From NCBI GenBank assembly GCA_964384205.1, contig CAYLKS010000029.1, positions 1 through 37,201 on the forward strand: 37,201 bases of DNA. The letters run 5' to 3'. This DNA is from CAYLKS01 sp964384205 [NCBI: uncultured bacterium]. GTDB taxonomy: Bacteria; JAGOEH01. Shown here piece after piece: positions 23,769 to 31,958 of the stretch; the first letter of the stretch is position 1, and the number at the start of each line of letters is the position of its first letter. The notes beneath the pieces are model-generated. The model worked only from the letters and a program-made list of their open reading frames with translations. It made no database searches and was not told where the DNA came from. The position numbers and the translations under genes were made by a program.

Positions 23769-25430
23769 TTAAATTTTTGGAAAAATTGGTTTAATATCAA
23801 TTGGTACATCTTTTAATTGATCTATGAATTTTTGCAATTCTGGGGTGATTTTAGAATATTTTTCTATTAATTTTTTTGCTTTTTCGTAATCTCCAGTAGC
23901 TTGAATAGTTAATAAAATGTTAGCTAATTTTTTAATTGAGGGGTACATTTTATCCAGGACTAAATTTAATTTCCCATTTTTATCAATAATGAATGCTCCA
24001 TTTTCTCTTAAAAAGTTGAACTGAATAGCAACTCCACCACCATGTGCTTCTCCTATTCCAAATCTGATTGAACGGAGCATTCCGCCTAAATAACTATAAT
24101 ATGCTTCTTTTTCAAATTCTTTATCATAAAAACCTTTTTCTGTTAAGAAATGGACATTATATATTCCAAGTACATCTGCCTTACATTCTTCAATTGTAGG
24201 ATAAGTTTCTTTTAATTCTTTGCTGACAGTTGTTTCTTTATTGTCTTTTTTGATAAAGCCAGGTCCTAATCCGTGGCTAATTTCATGGAGTAATGTATGT
24301 GTGAAATATGCTTCAAAGCTTATATTTTTAAGAGCTTCAGGAGCTAAAATTTTATTTACAATAGGTATCCAACATTTTTCAAATTTAGCTTCTGCAATAT
24401 TTTTTAACATTACTTTTTTAGAGCCTTTGGCTTTTCTAACTCTTTCGTCATTAGGGAGATTAAATGCTGTAGTTTGAACTCCTGCTTTTGTATCACCAGC
24501 TGAAAACACTTCATTTACAACTTTAATTGGAGAGGAGAAACCTCTTTCAAAATTTTTATATTTATCAGGTATAGGAAGATTCTTTTCCATATCTTTTAAA
24601 TAGGAGGTGATTTTTTCTAATTTTTTACTTTCTTCTTTATCAACAACGCATAGAAAAGCTTCATAAGCAGCTTTATAACTGAACAATTTATCTTCATATA
24701 CTTCATAAGGACCAATTACAATTTCTAAATCTCCATTTAGATCCATCCATGCCATATCACTTTCAAAATAGTCATCTGTCAGGAATGCTTTTGCTCGTTT
24801 TAATAAATAATCTTTGAGAGTAGAATCTTTTGTTGTATTAGCAGCTTGTATTAATAAATCATGTATTTTGTGTACATAATTTGGCCATTCTTCATGGTAA
24901 TATAAGGCTTTTAATTTCCCGTTTTCTCTTCTTATGACAGTAAAGGTGTTTTCAAATAATTCTTTTTTATCTGGATTTTGTTTTACAAAATTTAAAAATT
25001 CTTCTTTTGTCATGTCTTCAGGATAAAAATTAGCGCCTTCAGGTTTTGGTATATTATTTATAAATGGTTTATCGCTGTCGATTCTATTCCATGGTCCGAA
25101 CATTATTTTAAATAAGTCATAGTAATATTTATCTTCAGGATTATTACTATTTGCCAATTCGTTTGCTATAGCCATATTTTTTGAATAAACCTGTATTAAG
25201 AATAAAGAATCTATATACGATGCTGCCTGTTTGAGAATTTGGAGTGTTTTTAGTTCACTTTCTGGCAATTGGGTAAGATCAATTTTTAATTCAACAGGAG
25301 CTAATTTTTTAGTTTCGTTTTTAACGTATTCTAAAGGAGCTTTTGAAGTAATCATTTTTTTGTTTCCCCCACAGAAGAAAAATAAAGTTAATCCCACACC
25401 AAATAACAACATTACATATAATTTTTTCAA
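23769..25430 (-). CDS. M49-type (dipeptidyl peptidase III-like) zinc peptidase lipoprotein
   Basis: 553 aa lipoprotein; the signal ends at Cys20 (TLFFFC). The metallopeptidase core is LHEISHGLGPG with zinc ligands His382 and His386 and catalytic Glu383, followed by TIEECKADVLG, where Glu414 or Glu415 would be the third ligand, and EAHGGG (His463). The combination HExxH plus EECxAD is that of peptidase family M49 and of the related domain fused to some plant Nudix proteins. Note HEISH (five-residue motif) rather than the six-residue HELLGH of eukaryotic DPP III. The start is TTG, supported by AGGAGG just upstream. It overlaps the PpiC lipoprotein gene region (TAATG). Periplasmic peptide trimming is an inference. 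Confidence 0.82.
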   Translation of the reverse strand: MKKLYVMLLFGVGLTLFFFCGGNKKMITSKAPLEYVKNETKKLAPVELKIDLTQLPESELKTLQILKQAASYIDSLFLIQVYSKNMAIANELANSNNPEDKYYYDLFKIMFGPWNRIDSDKPFINNIPKPEGANFYPEDMTKEEFLNFVKQNPDKKELFENTFTVIRRENGKLKALYYHEEWPNYVHKIHDLLIQAANTTKDSTLKDYLLKRAKAFLTDDYFESDMAWMDLNGDLEIVIGPYEVYEDKLFSYKAAYEAFLCVVDKEESKKLEKITSYLKDMEKNLPIPDKYKNFERGFSSPIKVVNEVFSAGDTKAGVQTTAFNLPNDERVRKAKGSKKVMLKNIAEAKFEKCWIPIVNKILAPEALKNISFEAYFTHTLLHEISHGLGPGFIKKDNKETTVSKELKETYPTIEECKADVLGIYNVHFLTEKGFYDKEFEKEAYYSYLGGMLRSIRFGIGEAHGGGVAIQFNFLRENGAFIIDKNGKLNLVLDKMYPSIKKLANILLTIQATGDYEKAKKLIEKYSKITPELQKFIDQLKDVPIDIKPIFPKI

Positions 25431-25497
25431 AATCTCCTCCTTTTAGCTGTGATTTAATTAAGTTCATTATAATATTTAATATAAAACATTCATTAGG

Positions 25498-25526
25498 AAT
25501 GTATAAAAAAAATAGAAAAAGGTCAA
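25498..25526 (-). promoter_or_regulatory. Possible promoter of the M49-PpiC operon
   Basis: Minus strand TTGACC (25521-25526), 17 bases, TACATT (25498-25503). A TATAAT at 25466-25471 has no good -35. No hairpin terminator is seen between the uspA stop and this point. Confidence 0.4.
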
Positions 25527-25537
25527 GTAAAAAAAAA

Positions 25538-25993
25538 TCATTTATTTTTTATATCATCATAACGTAGAATTAAAACAGGTTTTTTTGATTTACGTACTAC
25601 TTTTTCCGATACAGAACCAAGAAAAGCAAGTATAGAAAAAGTGTGCCCGTGCGATCCCATTATTACCAGATCAACTTTTTCTTCTTTTTCAGTTTCTAAT
25701 ATTTCTTCAAATGGAATGCCTTCTTTAATAATTGTTTGAATTTCAAGATCAGTATATTTTTGAGCTACTTTTTTTAATTGTTCTTCTGCTTGTTTTTTTA
25801 TATCAGAAAATTTTTCAAAATAAAAATTTGGAATAAAGGAATCACCATATATATCATATGATTCTAATAGTTCCACAACATGTAGTAATATCAATTTAGC
25901 ACCAAATTTTTTTGCAAAATCAACAGCATCATCTAATGCTCTTAGAGAATATTTTGAAAAATCTATAGGACAGAGTATTTTTTTTATATCCAT
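25538..25993 (-). CDS. Universal stress protein (UspA family)
   Basis: 151 aa, a single Usp domain, cytoplasmic. The nucleotide-binding signature is complete: G113-x2-G116-x9-G126-S127 in MGSHGHTFSILAFLGS, with the N-terminal Asp11 of CPIDFS, so it is probably an ATP-binding Usp. The extended SYDIYGDSFIPNFYFEKF segment after beta-2 is typical of Usps. The ATG follows the rarA stop with no spacing (TAAATG), and the SD GGGGGT lies inside the end of rarA, so the two are cotranslated from one mRNA. Usps respond to starvation and damage; pairing with a replication-stress ATPase fits but is not proof. Confidence 0.93.
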   Translation of the reverse strand: MDIKKILCPIDFSKYSLRALDDAVDFAKKFGAKLILLHVVELLESYDIYGDSFIPNFYFEKFSDIKKQAEEQLKKVAQKYTDLEIQTIIKEGIPFEEILETEKEEKVDLVIMGSHGHTFSILAFLGSVSEKVVRKSKKPVLILRYDDIKNK

Positions 25994-27301
25994 TTAATTA
26001 CCCCCTTTGTTTTTTAGATTTGTTATTTTGCTTTTAAGTTCATCTAAATATGATTTTATTTTTTTTTCAAGGCCTCGTTGAGATGGATAATAATATTGTT
26101 TATTTATTAATTCATCGGGAAGATGTTGTTGATATACTAAAGCATCTTTAAAATTATGAGCATATTTATAATTTTGTCCGTAGCCAATATTTTCCATAAA
26201 TTTTGTAGGAGCATTTCTTATTACCATTGGAACAGGTAGATGGCCGTAGTCTCTAATATCTTTTTTTATTAGATTATATGATTTATAAAGAGAATTGCTT
26301 TTTGGTGCGATAGATAAGTACACAACAGCCTGTAGTATTGCAAGGTATCCTTCAGGTTTTCCTAAAAAATTGAAAGCTTCTTTAGCGTTTAATGCTTGAG
26401 TTAATGCCTTAGGGTCTGCAAGGCCAATATCTTCGGATGCAAATCGAACAAGTCTTCTTACTATATAAAGAGGGTCTTCTCCTGCTTCTAACATTCTAAC
26501 AGTCCAATATAGAGCAGCATCGACATCAGAATCACGTAGGCTTTTATGTAAAGCAGAAATTAAGTTATAATGTTCTTCAGAATTTTTGTCATAATATAGA
26601 ATCTTTTCTTTATTAATTTTTTCTAAATCATCTAAGGAGGCAGTGCCTTTAAAATTTTTATATAATGTAATTATTTCTAATAAATTTAAGGCAGCTCTTG
26701 CATCTCCATAAGAATTTTCTGCAATTTTTTCTAATAGGGATTCTTCAAATTTAATAGGATATTTCCCAAGCCCTCTTTCTTTATTTTTTATAGCTATTTT
26801 TAGGATTTTTAAGATGTGTTTCTTAGTAAGAGGTTTGAGAATGAACACTTTAAGTCGAGATAGTAATGGAGAGTTTATTCTAAAAGAAGGATTTTCAGTT
26901 GTTGCTCCAATAAAAATTATTTCTCCTTTTTCAATATATGGTAAAAAAGCATCTTGCTGGCTTTTGTTAAAATGATGAATTTCATCTACGAAAATGATAG
27001 TTTTTTGTTTTTTTTCATTCCATCGTTTTTCCGCATCTTCAATAACTTTTTTTAAATCTCTGATACTTGAGGTAATAGCACTAAAATTTTGGAAATATGA
27101 TTCTGTGATATTTGATATAATATGTGCAATGGTCGTTTTGCCAGTACCCGGCGGTCCCCATAATAAAAATGAAATTATATTATTACTTTCTATTAATTTT
27201 CTTAAAGGAGCATTTTCCCCTAATATCTCTTCTTGTCCTACAAATTCATCAAGAGTACGAGGTCTAATTCTTTCTGCTAAAGGTATTTTATAGATATCCA
27301 T
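25994..27301 (-). CDS. rarA: Replication-associated recombination protein RarA (MgsA) AAA+ ATPase
   Basis: Clamp-loader-like ATPase acting at stalled replication forks. 435 aa from the ATG at 27301. An upstream in-frame ATG at 27370 would run through a terminator hairpin and a promoter, and the 23 extra residues are unlike RarA, so it is rejected. Motifs are PLAERIRPRTLDEFVGQ, Walker A GPPGTGKT (49-56), Walker B IIFVDEIHHFNKSQQDAFLP, sensor GATTENPSF with LLSRL, then DSDVDAALYW and EDIGLADP of the C-terminal tetramerisation domains, ending with YYPSQRGLE. The promoter -10 ends six bases before the ATG and there is no SD, so the mRNA is predicted to be leaderless. uspA follows directly. Confidence 0.97.
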   Translation of the reverse strand: MDIYKIPLAERIRPRTLDEFVGQEEILGENAPLRKLIESNNIISFLLWGPPGTGKTTIAHIISNITESYFQNFSAITSSIRDLKKVIEDAEKRWNEKKQKTIIFVDEIHHFNKSQQDAFLPYIEKGEIIFIGATTENPSFRINSPLLSRLKVFILKPLTKKHILKILKIAIKNKERGLGKYPIKFEESLLEKIAENSYGDARAALNLLEIITLYKNFKGTASLDDLEKINKEKILYYDKNSEEHYNLISALHKSLRDSDVDAALYWTVRMLEAGEDPLYIVRRLVRFASEDIGLADPKALTQALNAKEAFNFLGKPEGYLAILQAVVYLSIAPKSNSLYKSYNLIKKDIRDYGHLPVPMVIRNAPTKFMENIGYGQNYKYAHNFKDALVYQQHLPDELINKQYYYPSQRGLEKKIKSYLDELKSKITNLKNKGGN

Positions 27302-27307
27302 GTAAAT

Positions 27308-27336
27308 ATAATATTTTAAAAAATATGAATTGTCAA
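27308..27336 (-). promoter_or_regulatory. rarA: Promoter of rarA-uspA with the -10 six bases before the start codon
   Basis: Minus strand TTGACA (27331-27336), 17 bases, TATTAT (27308-27313), then ATTTAC and the ATG. The transcript should begin at or within one base of the A of ATG. Confidence 0.85.
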
Positions 27337-27340
27337 TAGA

Positions 27341-27376
27341 AATAAAAAAGAGGTGCATTTTAATATGCACCTCTTT
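27341..27376 (-). terminator. Intrinsic terminator of the Asp-box protein gene
   Basis: A 12-bp stem (27347-27358 with 27365-27376, core GAGGTGCAT/ATGCACCTC) and T tract on the minus strand. The rarA -35 begins only a few bases after the T tract. Confidence 0.92.
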
Positions 27377-27406
27377 AATTATTAATATATTAACAATAAA
27401 AATTAC

Positions 27407-29620
27407 CTATTTTATGAGAGTCATCTTGTGTACTTTATTGGTATTATCAATTGTCAATTTGTAGTAGTATACACCAGAAGGTAATTCTGATGCATTCCAT
27501 TGGGTTTTGAATGTTCCAGCATTGTAATATTGTTTTTGTATTAAGGTTTCAACTTTTTGCCCAATATTATTATAAATTTCAATAGAAATATATGCAGGCT
27601 TATTTATTGTAAATTCTATTGTCGTTGATGGATTAAATGGGTTAGGGTAATTTTTGGTTATAGCAGTATTTTTTATAAAACCAATATGCTCTTCTATACC
27701 TGTTAGATAATCTTTTTTAATAATTTTGCCTTTATCAGAAGCAAAAAATGCAATATTATTATCTGTTAATACACAATCATAATAAGTTGCTTTGTTCCCA
27801 TTAAGAGAATCAACTGTCCATGAATTTCCATTATCTTGTGATATATACTGATAATCTGGGCCAGAGGAGTTATATTCATTAACAATTATCATATGTTGGT
27901 TGAGAGCAACACACCTTAGATCATTCTCTTTAGAGGTAATATATGGAATGTCAATATTAGTCCATGTAGTCCCATTATCATTGGAAACTACAAACACTTT
28001 GTCATCACAAGCGAAATAAATTTTGTTATCATCAGATATAGCGACAGAATTAATATCTTTTCCAGATTCTAATGTACCTGTTGTCCATGTATTTCCATTG
28101 TCGGTTGAAATTTTGTAATATCCCTTCTTTCCACCTATAACAATTAAACTTCCTTTTTTATCAGAGCATGTCCAGTAATTTCCAATTTCCCCTTGAGATA
28201 TAGTATCCCAGGTATTTCCACCATCAGTGGATTTTAATATTATATCATTTTTACTATCATTGAGGGAGCCTCCTATTATGAGGGTATTATCATCAATTAC
28301 TTGAACAAAATCTATATACGTTTTTGTGTTCATAATTAGGGACATAGCATCTGTCCATGTAGCACCATTATCAGTACTATATCTTGTAGCAAATAATGCT
28401 CCTCCTGCCCATATTTTTGAGCCATCATCATTAAATTTTACATCATTGATTTTAGGTGCTATAAATTCTGTTTTTATTAGACCAAATTTGAATGTATTCC
28501 CAAGATCATCAGAGAAAACATAGAAAGAGTTCCAGCCTGCAGCAGCAATTTTATTTCCATTGAAATCAATGGAATATAATATTCCATAAGGTCGAGAAAT
28601 TGGTGTGAAGTTCATCATGTCTTCAGATACCCATAAATTATAATTGTCACCACCAACATATAATTTGTTATTGAAATATTTGATAAAACGTATATCATCA
28701 GAGCAGTTAAAAATGGGTTCCCATGTGCTTCCGCCGTCTGTTGTTTTTAATAGGAGTCCACCATATCCAAGTCCGCCGCCACCAATAAATCCTATATTTT
28801 CATCTTTAAAATATATTGTTCGCCCATAGCAATAAGTTGCTTTATTCTCAGCTTGTACCTGATTTGTCCAATTTATCCCACCATCAATTGATTTTAAAAT
28901 TATTGTATTTTGTAATCCCAATCCAAATGACCCCCATCCTGTAGCAATTAATGTTTGATCATTAATTGCATATATATTTTTTATATCATTTCTGGAGTAG
29001 TTTATATCTCCATAGTCTATATCATTTGGTGGGAGCCATGATGTCCCTCCATCAGGAGACATTACAATACCGCCACCATATCCAACAATAATAAATTGAT
29101 TATTATTAGTAAATTCAATAGAATAAGCATCTTTTTTTACAGAAGCTACTTGATATATTGTATAAGTAGAACCTCCATCGTTTGTACTCATAACAAGAGG
29201 TATATTATTATGTTTTGCACCGACAAACCAGTATGTGTTTTCATCAAGTATTTTGACATCATAAATTGAACTTGTTACTTCAGAGTTGGAAATATTATTC
29301 CATGTATTTCCCCCATCAGTTGTTTTATATATTTCTCCACTTTTACATCCTATTATGCCTATTTGTTCATTTAGAAATTCTATAGTGTAGATAGTTTTTT
29401 TAGATTCTAATTGGAAAGCCCTTTCCCATGTGTCACCTCCGTCAACAGTGCGCAGAATTATTCCACTATCACATGCTATAAATGCAATGTTTTCATTAAC
29501 AACTGCCATGTCATGAAAATTCAGATTAAAATCAATTGTTGCATCAGAATTATAAAGTTGTGCAAATGATATTGTTGAGAAAGCCGACAAAACTAATAAA
29601 TAAATTAAAAATTTTTTCAT
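27407..29620 (-). CDS. Secreted Asp-box (BNR/Ycf48-like) beta-propeller with C-terminal sorting-type domain
   Basis: 737 aa. Signal peptide MKKFLIYLLVLSAFSTISFAQ. The body holds about a dozen Asp-box motifs of the form S/T-x-D-x-G-x-T/S-W (TVDGGDTW, TTDGGNTW, SPDGGTSW, SIDGGINW, TTDGGSTW, STDNGATW, STDNGNTW, SNDNGTTW, SQDNGNSW and others), which form blades of a Ycf48/sortilin-like or sialidase-like propeller. No sialidase catalytic residues are evident, so binding or surface structure is more likely than catalysis. The last 81 residues, from NYPNPFNPSTTIEF (657 on) through LPSGVYYYKL to HKMTLIK, are the type A sorting domain found on type IX-secreted proteins and in several FCB-group phyla. 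AAGGAAGGAG precedes the ATG. It is monocistronic, between its own promoter and terminator. Confidence 0.9.
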   Translation of the reverse strand: MKKFLIYLLVLSAFSTISFAQLYNSDATIDFNLNFHDMAVVNENIAFIACDSGIILRTVDGGDTWERAFQLESKKTIYTIEFLNEQIGIIGCKSGEIYKTTDGGNTWNNISNSEVTSSIYDVKILDENTYWFVGAKHNNIPLVMSTNDGGSTYTIYQVASVKKDAYSIEFTNNNQFIIVGYGGGIVMSPDGGTSWLPPNDIDYGDINYSRNDIKNIYAINDQTLIATGWGSFGLGLQNTIILKSIDGGINWTNQVQAENKATYCYGRTIYFKDENIGFIGGGGLGYGGLLLKTTDGGSTWEPIFNCSDDIRFIKYFNNKLYVGGDNYNLWVSEDMMNFTPISRPYGILYSIDFNGNKIAAAGWNSFYVFSDDLGNTFKFGLIKTEFIAPKINDVKFNDDGSKIWAGGALFATRYSTDNGATWTDAMSLIMNTKTYIDFVQVIDDNTLIIGGSLNDSKNDIILKSTDGGNTWDTISQGEIGNYWTCSDKKGSLIVIGGKKGYYKISTDNGNTWTTGTLESGKDINSVAISDDNKIYFACDDKVFVVSNDNGTTWTNIDIPYITSKENDLRCVALNQHMIIVNEYNSSGPDYQYISQDNGNSWTVDSLNGNKATYYDCVLTDNNIAFFASDKGKIIKKDYLTGIEEHIGFIKNTAITKNYPNPFNPSTTIEFTINKPAYISIEIYNNIGQKVETLIQKQYYNAGTFKTQWNASELPSGVYYYKLTIDNTNKVHKMTLIK

Positions 29621-29652
29621 AATTGGCTCCTTCCTTTAGCTTTTATTATATT

Positions 29653-29681
29653 AATATAAAGATGAATTTAATAATTGTCAA
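29653..29681 (-). promoter_or_regulatory. Promoter of the Asp-box protein gene, overlapping the trmB stop codon
   Basis: Minus strand TTGACA (29676-29681), 17 bases, TATATT (29653-29658). The TGA stop of trmB (29678-29680) lies inside the -35 hexamer. Confidence 0.75.
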
Positions 29682-30310
29682 TTATTATTATTTTTTTGAG
29701 CCTGTAAATAGTAAATAGTTTTGTTCATTCTTTTCCAGATAGTTTCATATTGAGTTGGAATATAGAAATCTTCGTCATTATAGGAATATTGTATGTTGTA
29801 TATCAATTTTGAAATTTTGAAATATGGGTTTTCAACTAATGTATTTAATGCAAATTGATACAACTTATAGTTATCAGTTTTAAAGTGAAGAACACCTTCT
29901 GACTTTAATATTCTTTTATAAAATGATAAAAAATTATTATGGATTAATCTTTTTTTTGCTTTTGATGGTTTTTCGTAAGGATCTGGAAATAACACAAAGA
30001 TTTCATCTACAATATTTTCATCAAAATAATTTAAAATATTATGAATTTTGGCATAAACAAAAAAAATATTTGTTAGATTATTAGATTTTGCAAGATAACA
30101 ACCTTTCCATAGTCGTTCTTTTTTTATATCAAATCCGACAAATATTTTTTCAGGATATCGTTTTGCCACATTTACTAAAAAAGCGCCGTTGCCAGTGCCA
30201 AATTCAAAAACAATTTGTTTTGCTTCTGGCAAGGCAAAATCATCAATGGGGAAAGCCATATCTTTAAAATCATTAAATAGATTTTTTTGTCTAATACCTT
30301 TCTTTCTCAA
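29678..30310 (-). CDS. trmB: tRNA (guanine46-N7)-methyltransferase
   Basis: SAM-dependent enzyme that makes m7G46 in tRNA. 210 aa, standard length. The SAM-binding motif is FEFGTGNGAFL (35-45), followed by FVGFDIKKERLW, FPDPYEKPSKAKKRLI (Tyr replaces the usual Trp of FPDPWPK), LHFKTDNYKLY and the C-terminal TQYETIWKRMNKTIYYL, where many homologues have Gly in place of Asn. The start codon is TTG at 30310, with GGAG eight bases before it; no ATG is positioned to give the conserved N-terminus. It follows the nitroreductase gene by 42 bases on the same transcript. The low-complexity NNNN end is a minor oddity. Confidence 0.94.
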   Translation of the reverse strand: MRKKGIRQKNLFNDFKDMAFPIDDFALPEAKQIVFEFGTGNGAFLVNVAKRYPEKIFVGFDIKKERLWKGCYLAKSNNLTNIFFVYAKIHNILNYFDENIVDEIFVLFPDPYEKPSKAKKRLIHNNFLSFYKRILKSEGVLHFKTDNYKLYQFALNTLVENPYFKISKLIYNIQYSYNDEDFYIPTQYETIWKRMNKTIYYLQAQKNNNN

Positions 30311-30352
30311 TTTATTACTCCATTTTTAGATTTTTTAGGGTAAGATATTATA

Positions 30353-30943
30353 TTAAAATTTATTGAAAAATACAATATTTTTTATATGTCTTTTAGGGAC
30401 ATGCATTTTATTATTATTATCTTTATAATATTTTATATTGTTATCTATGAGATCCTCATAATTTGATTCTTCATCTGGATATCCCAGAGCAATTACATCT
30501 AATATTTCTAAATGTTCTGGAATATTAAGTATTTTGTAAGCAGACTCTCTTTTTACACTATCTATCCAGCAACTACCGATTCCGTAAGCAGTAGCTAATA
30601 TCAACATATTTTCAAAAGCAGCTCCCATATCTATCCATGCAAATCGAGAATTGATGTTTTTATCATTTAGAGCAATAATATATGCTGTAGGCTTTTGTGC
30701 TTCTGGCGGTGGGCCTTCTTCTCCCAGATAAGCTGCCCATGAAAGTAATGGGAAAAAATCATCCATTAATTTTTTGTTATTTAAGATAAGATATTTTAGA
30801 GGTTGTAAATTAGCTGCGCTGGGAGCAAGCCTTGCATATTCTATAAGTTCAAGTAATATATTTTTTTCTATAGGTTTTTGTTTAAATCTTCTTATTGTTC
30901 TTCTTTTTTTTATAATTTCTTTTATTAGATTTATTTTATCCAT
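30353..30943 (-). CDS. Nitroreductase-family FMN oxidoreductase
   Basis: 196 aa, single nitroreductase domain that binds FMN and uses NAD(P)H. Seen are the N-terminal RRTIRRFKQKPI with the FMN-phosphate-binding arginines, ARLAPSAANLQPLKYLI, the central DMGAAFENMLILATAYGIGSCWI helix, and VIALGYPDE near the end. This pattern is closest to the short nitroreductases of anaerobes, whose true substrates are usually unknown. The ATG lies within the end of the response-regulator gene (13-bp overlap) and no strong SD is seen, so coupling is likely. Confidence 0.92.
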   Translation of the reverse strand: MDKINLIKEIIKKRRTIRRFKQKPIEKNILLELIEYARLAPSAANLQPLKYLILNNKKLMDDFFPLLSWAAYLGEEGPPPEAQKPTAYIIALNDKNINSRFAWIDMGAAFENMLILATAYGIGSCWIDSVKRESAYKILNIPEHLEILDVIALGYPDEESNYEDLIDNNIKYYKDNNNKMHVPKRHIKNIVFFNKF

Positions 30944-31842
30944 TTTAATACTTTTTCTGCTAAGAGAGCTTTGTCTACAGGTTTTTTTATATAATCATTA
31001 ACTTTTAATTTTGCACCTTCTATTATTAACTTTTTATTAATATTACCAGAAATCATTATAACCGGGATATCTTTATAAACTGGTAATTTTTCATAAAAAG
31101 CTTTATTTCTAAAAATTCTTAGAAAATCAAGCCCAGTTGCTCCAGGTATATTTTGGTCTACAGTTATTAATTTTATTTTTGGCAAAGTTGGGTCTTTGGC
31201 ATGCCTGTCCAAAATTTTTAAAGCTTCTTTTATAGAACTTGCCTCTAAAACATTTTTAAAGTTGAATGATTCAAAATATGATTTTAGCAGTTTTCTATGA
31301 GTTATTGAATCTTCTATAATTAAAATAGCAGAACTATAAAATTTATCTTCATTTTTAGTAGTTTGTTCTTCTTCTAAAGCAACAATAATATTATTGATTT
31401 TTTCATTTACACTTGAAATATGATTGTATAGTTTTTCAACTATCTCTTTCCCTTCTATTTCAGAAGTTAAAGCGGTGCTTATTTGATTATCTTTTAATAG
31501 TTCTTCATTCTTTTTATTGAGTTCTTCCAATTCATCTTTTAAGCTAAAAATTTTTTGTTTTAGGGAATGAAGAGTTTCTTTATATTCTTTTATTATATAT
31601 TCATTTTTTAAGCTTGTATTTGGAGTATAGGATTGAGTTTTAGCTGGACTTGCACTTCTTGTAGTTTTTATTTTAGAATGACTACTTTGGGGGGAGGCAC
31701 TTTTTTTACTGGCTGGAACATTATCTATTCCTGCAACTCTTTTGAATACATCTGATTTAAAGGCATCTACACCTGTTGGCATGCCCGCCTGTTTCATTAA
31801 GCTTTCTAATTTTTTTAATTTATCACTTTTTTTGGGTTCCAT
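30931..31842 (-). CDS. Response regulator with coiled coil followed by a C-terminal receiver domain
   Basis: 303 aa from the ATG at 31842, supported by AAGGAG at good spacing and a promoter just upstream; an ATG at 31971 would cross both. The order is unusual. A short N-terminal motif (1-40, with MPTGVDAFKSDVFKRVAG) is followed by a Ser/Lys-rich linker (44-78), a coiled coil (about 82-160), and a complete CheY-like receiver at the end (171-303). The receiver has all key residues: Glu177-Asp178, phosphoacceptor Asp229 (TVDQNIPG), Ser265 and Lys287 (IKKP). There is no DNA-binding or enzymatic output domain, so it probably signals by protein contact. No partner histidine kinase is in the window. 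Confidence 0.88.
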   Translation of the reverse strand: MEPKKSDKLKKLESLMKQAGMPTGVDAFKSDVFKRVAGIDNVPASKKSASPQSSHSKIKTTRSASPAKTQSYTPNTSLKNEYIIKEYKETLHSLKQKIFSLKDELEELNKKNEELLKDNQISTALTSEIEGKEIVEKLYNHISSVNEKINNIIVALEEEQTTKNEDKFYSSAILIIEDSITHRKLLKSYFESFNFKNVLEASSIKEALKILDRHAKDPTLPKIKLITVDQNIPGATGLDFLRIFRNKAFYEKLPVYKDIPVIMISGNINKKLIIEGAKLKVNDYIKKPVDKALLAEKVLKWIK

Positions 31843-31861
31843 ATTTTTCTCCTTAATAATT

Positions 31862-31890
31862 AAAATAATTATATTTAAGGAGCTTGTCAA
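31862..31890 (-). promoter_or_regulatory. Promoter of the response regulator-nitroreductase-trmB operon
   Basis: Minus strand TTGACA (31885-31890), 17 bases, TATTTT (31862-31867). It is divergent from the plus-strand promoter at 31909, with 18 bp between the two -35 boxes. Confidence 0.7.
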
Positions 31891-31908
31891 TAAAAAAATA
31901 AAAAATAT

Positions 31909-31937
31909 TTGACAAACACCAATATTGATATTATTAT
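31909..31937 (+). promoter_or_regulatory. Promoter of the 31959-33126 operon
   Basis: TTGACA (31909-31914), 17 bases, TATTAT (31932-31937), giving a leader of about 15 bases with SD AAGGAG before the ATG at 31959. Confidence 0.8.
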
Positions 31938-31958
31938 AAAGAAAACAAGGAGTGCAAT

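Noticed and set aside
27302-27370. N-terminal extension of RarA from an ATG at 27370
   Set aside because: It would pass through a terminator stem and a consensus promoter, and the extra 23 residues do not resemble RarA.
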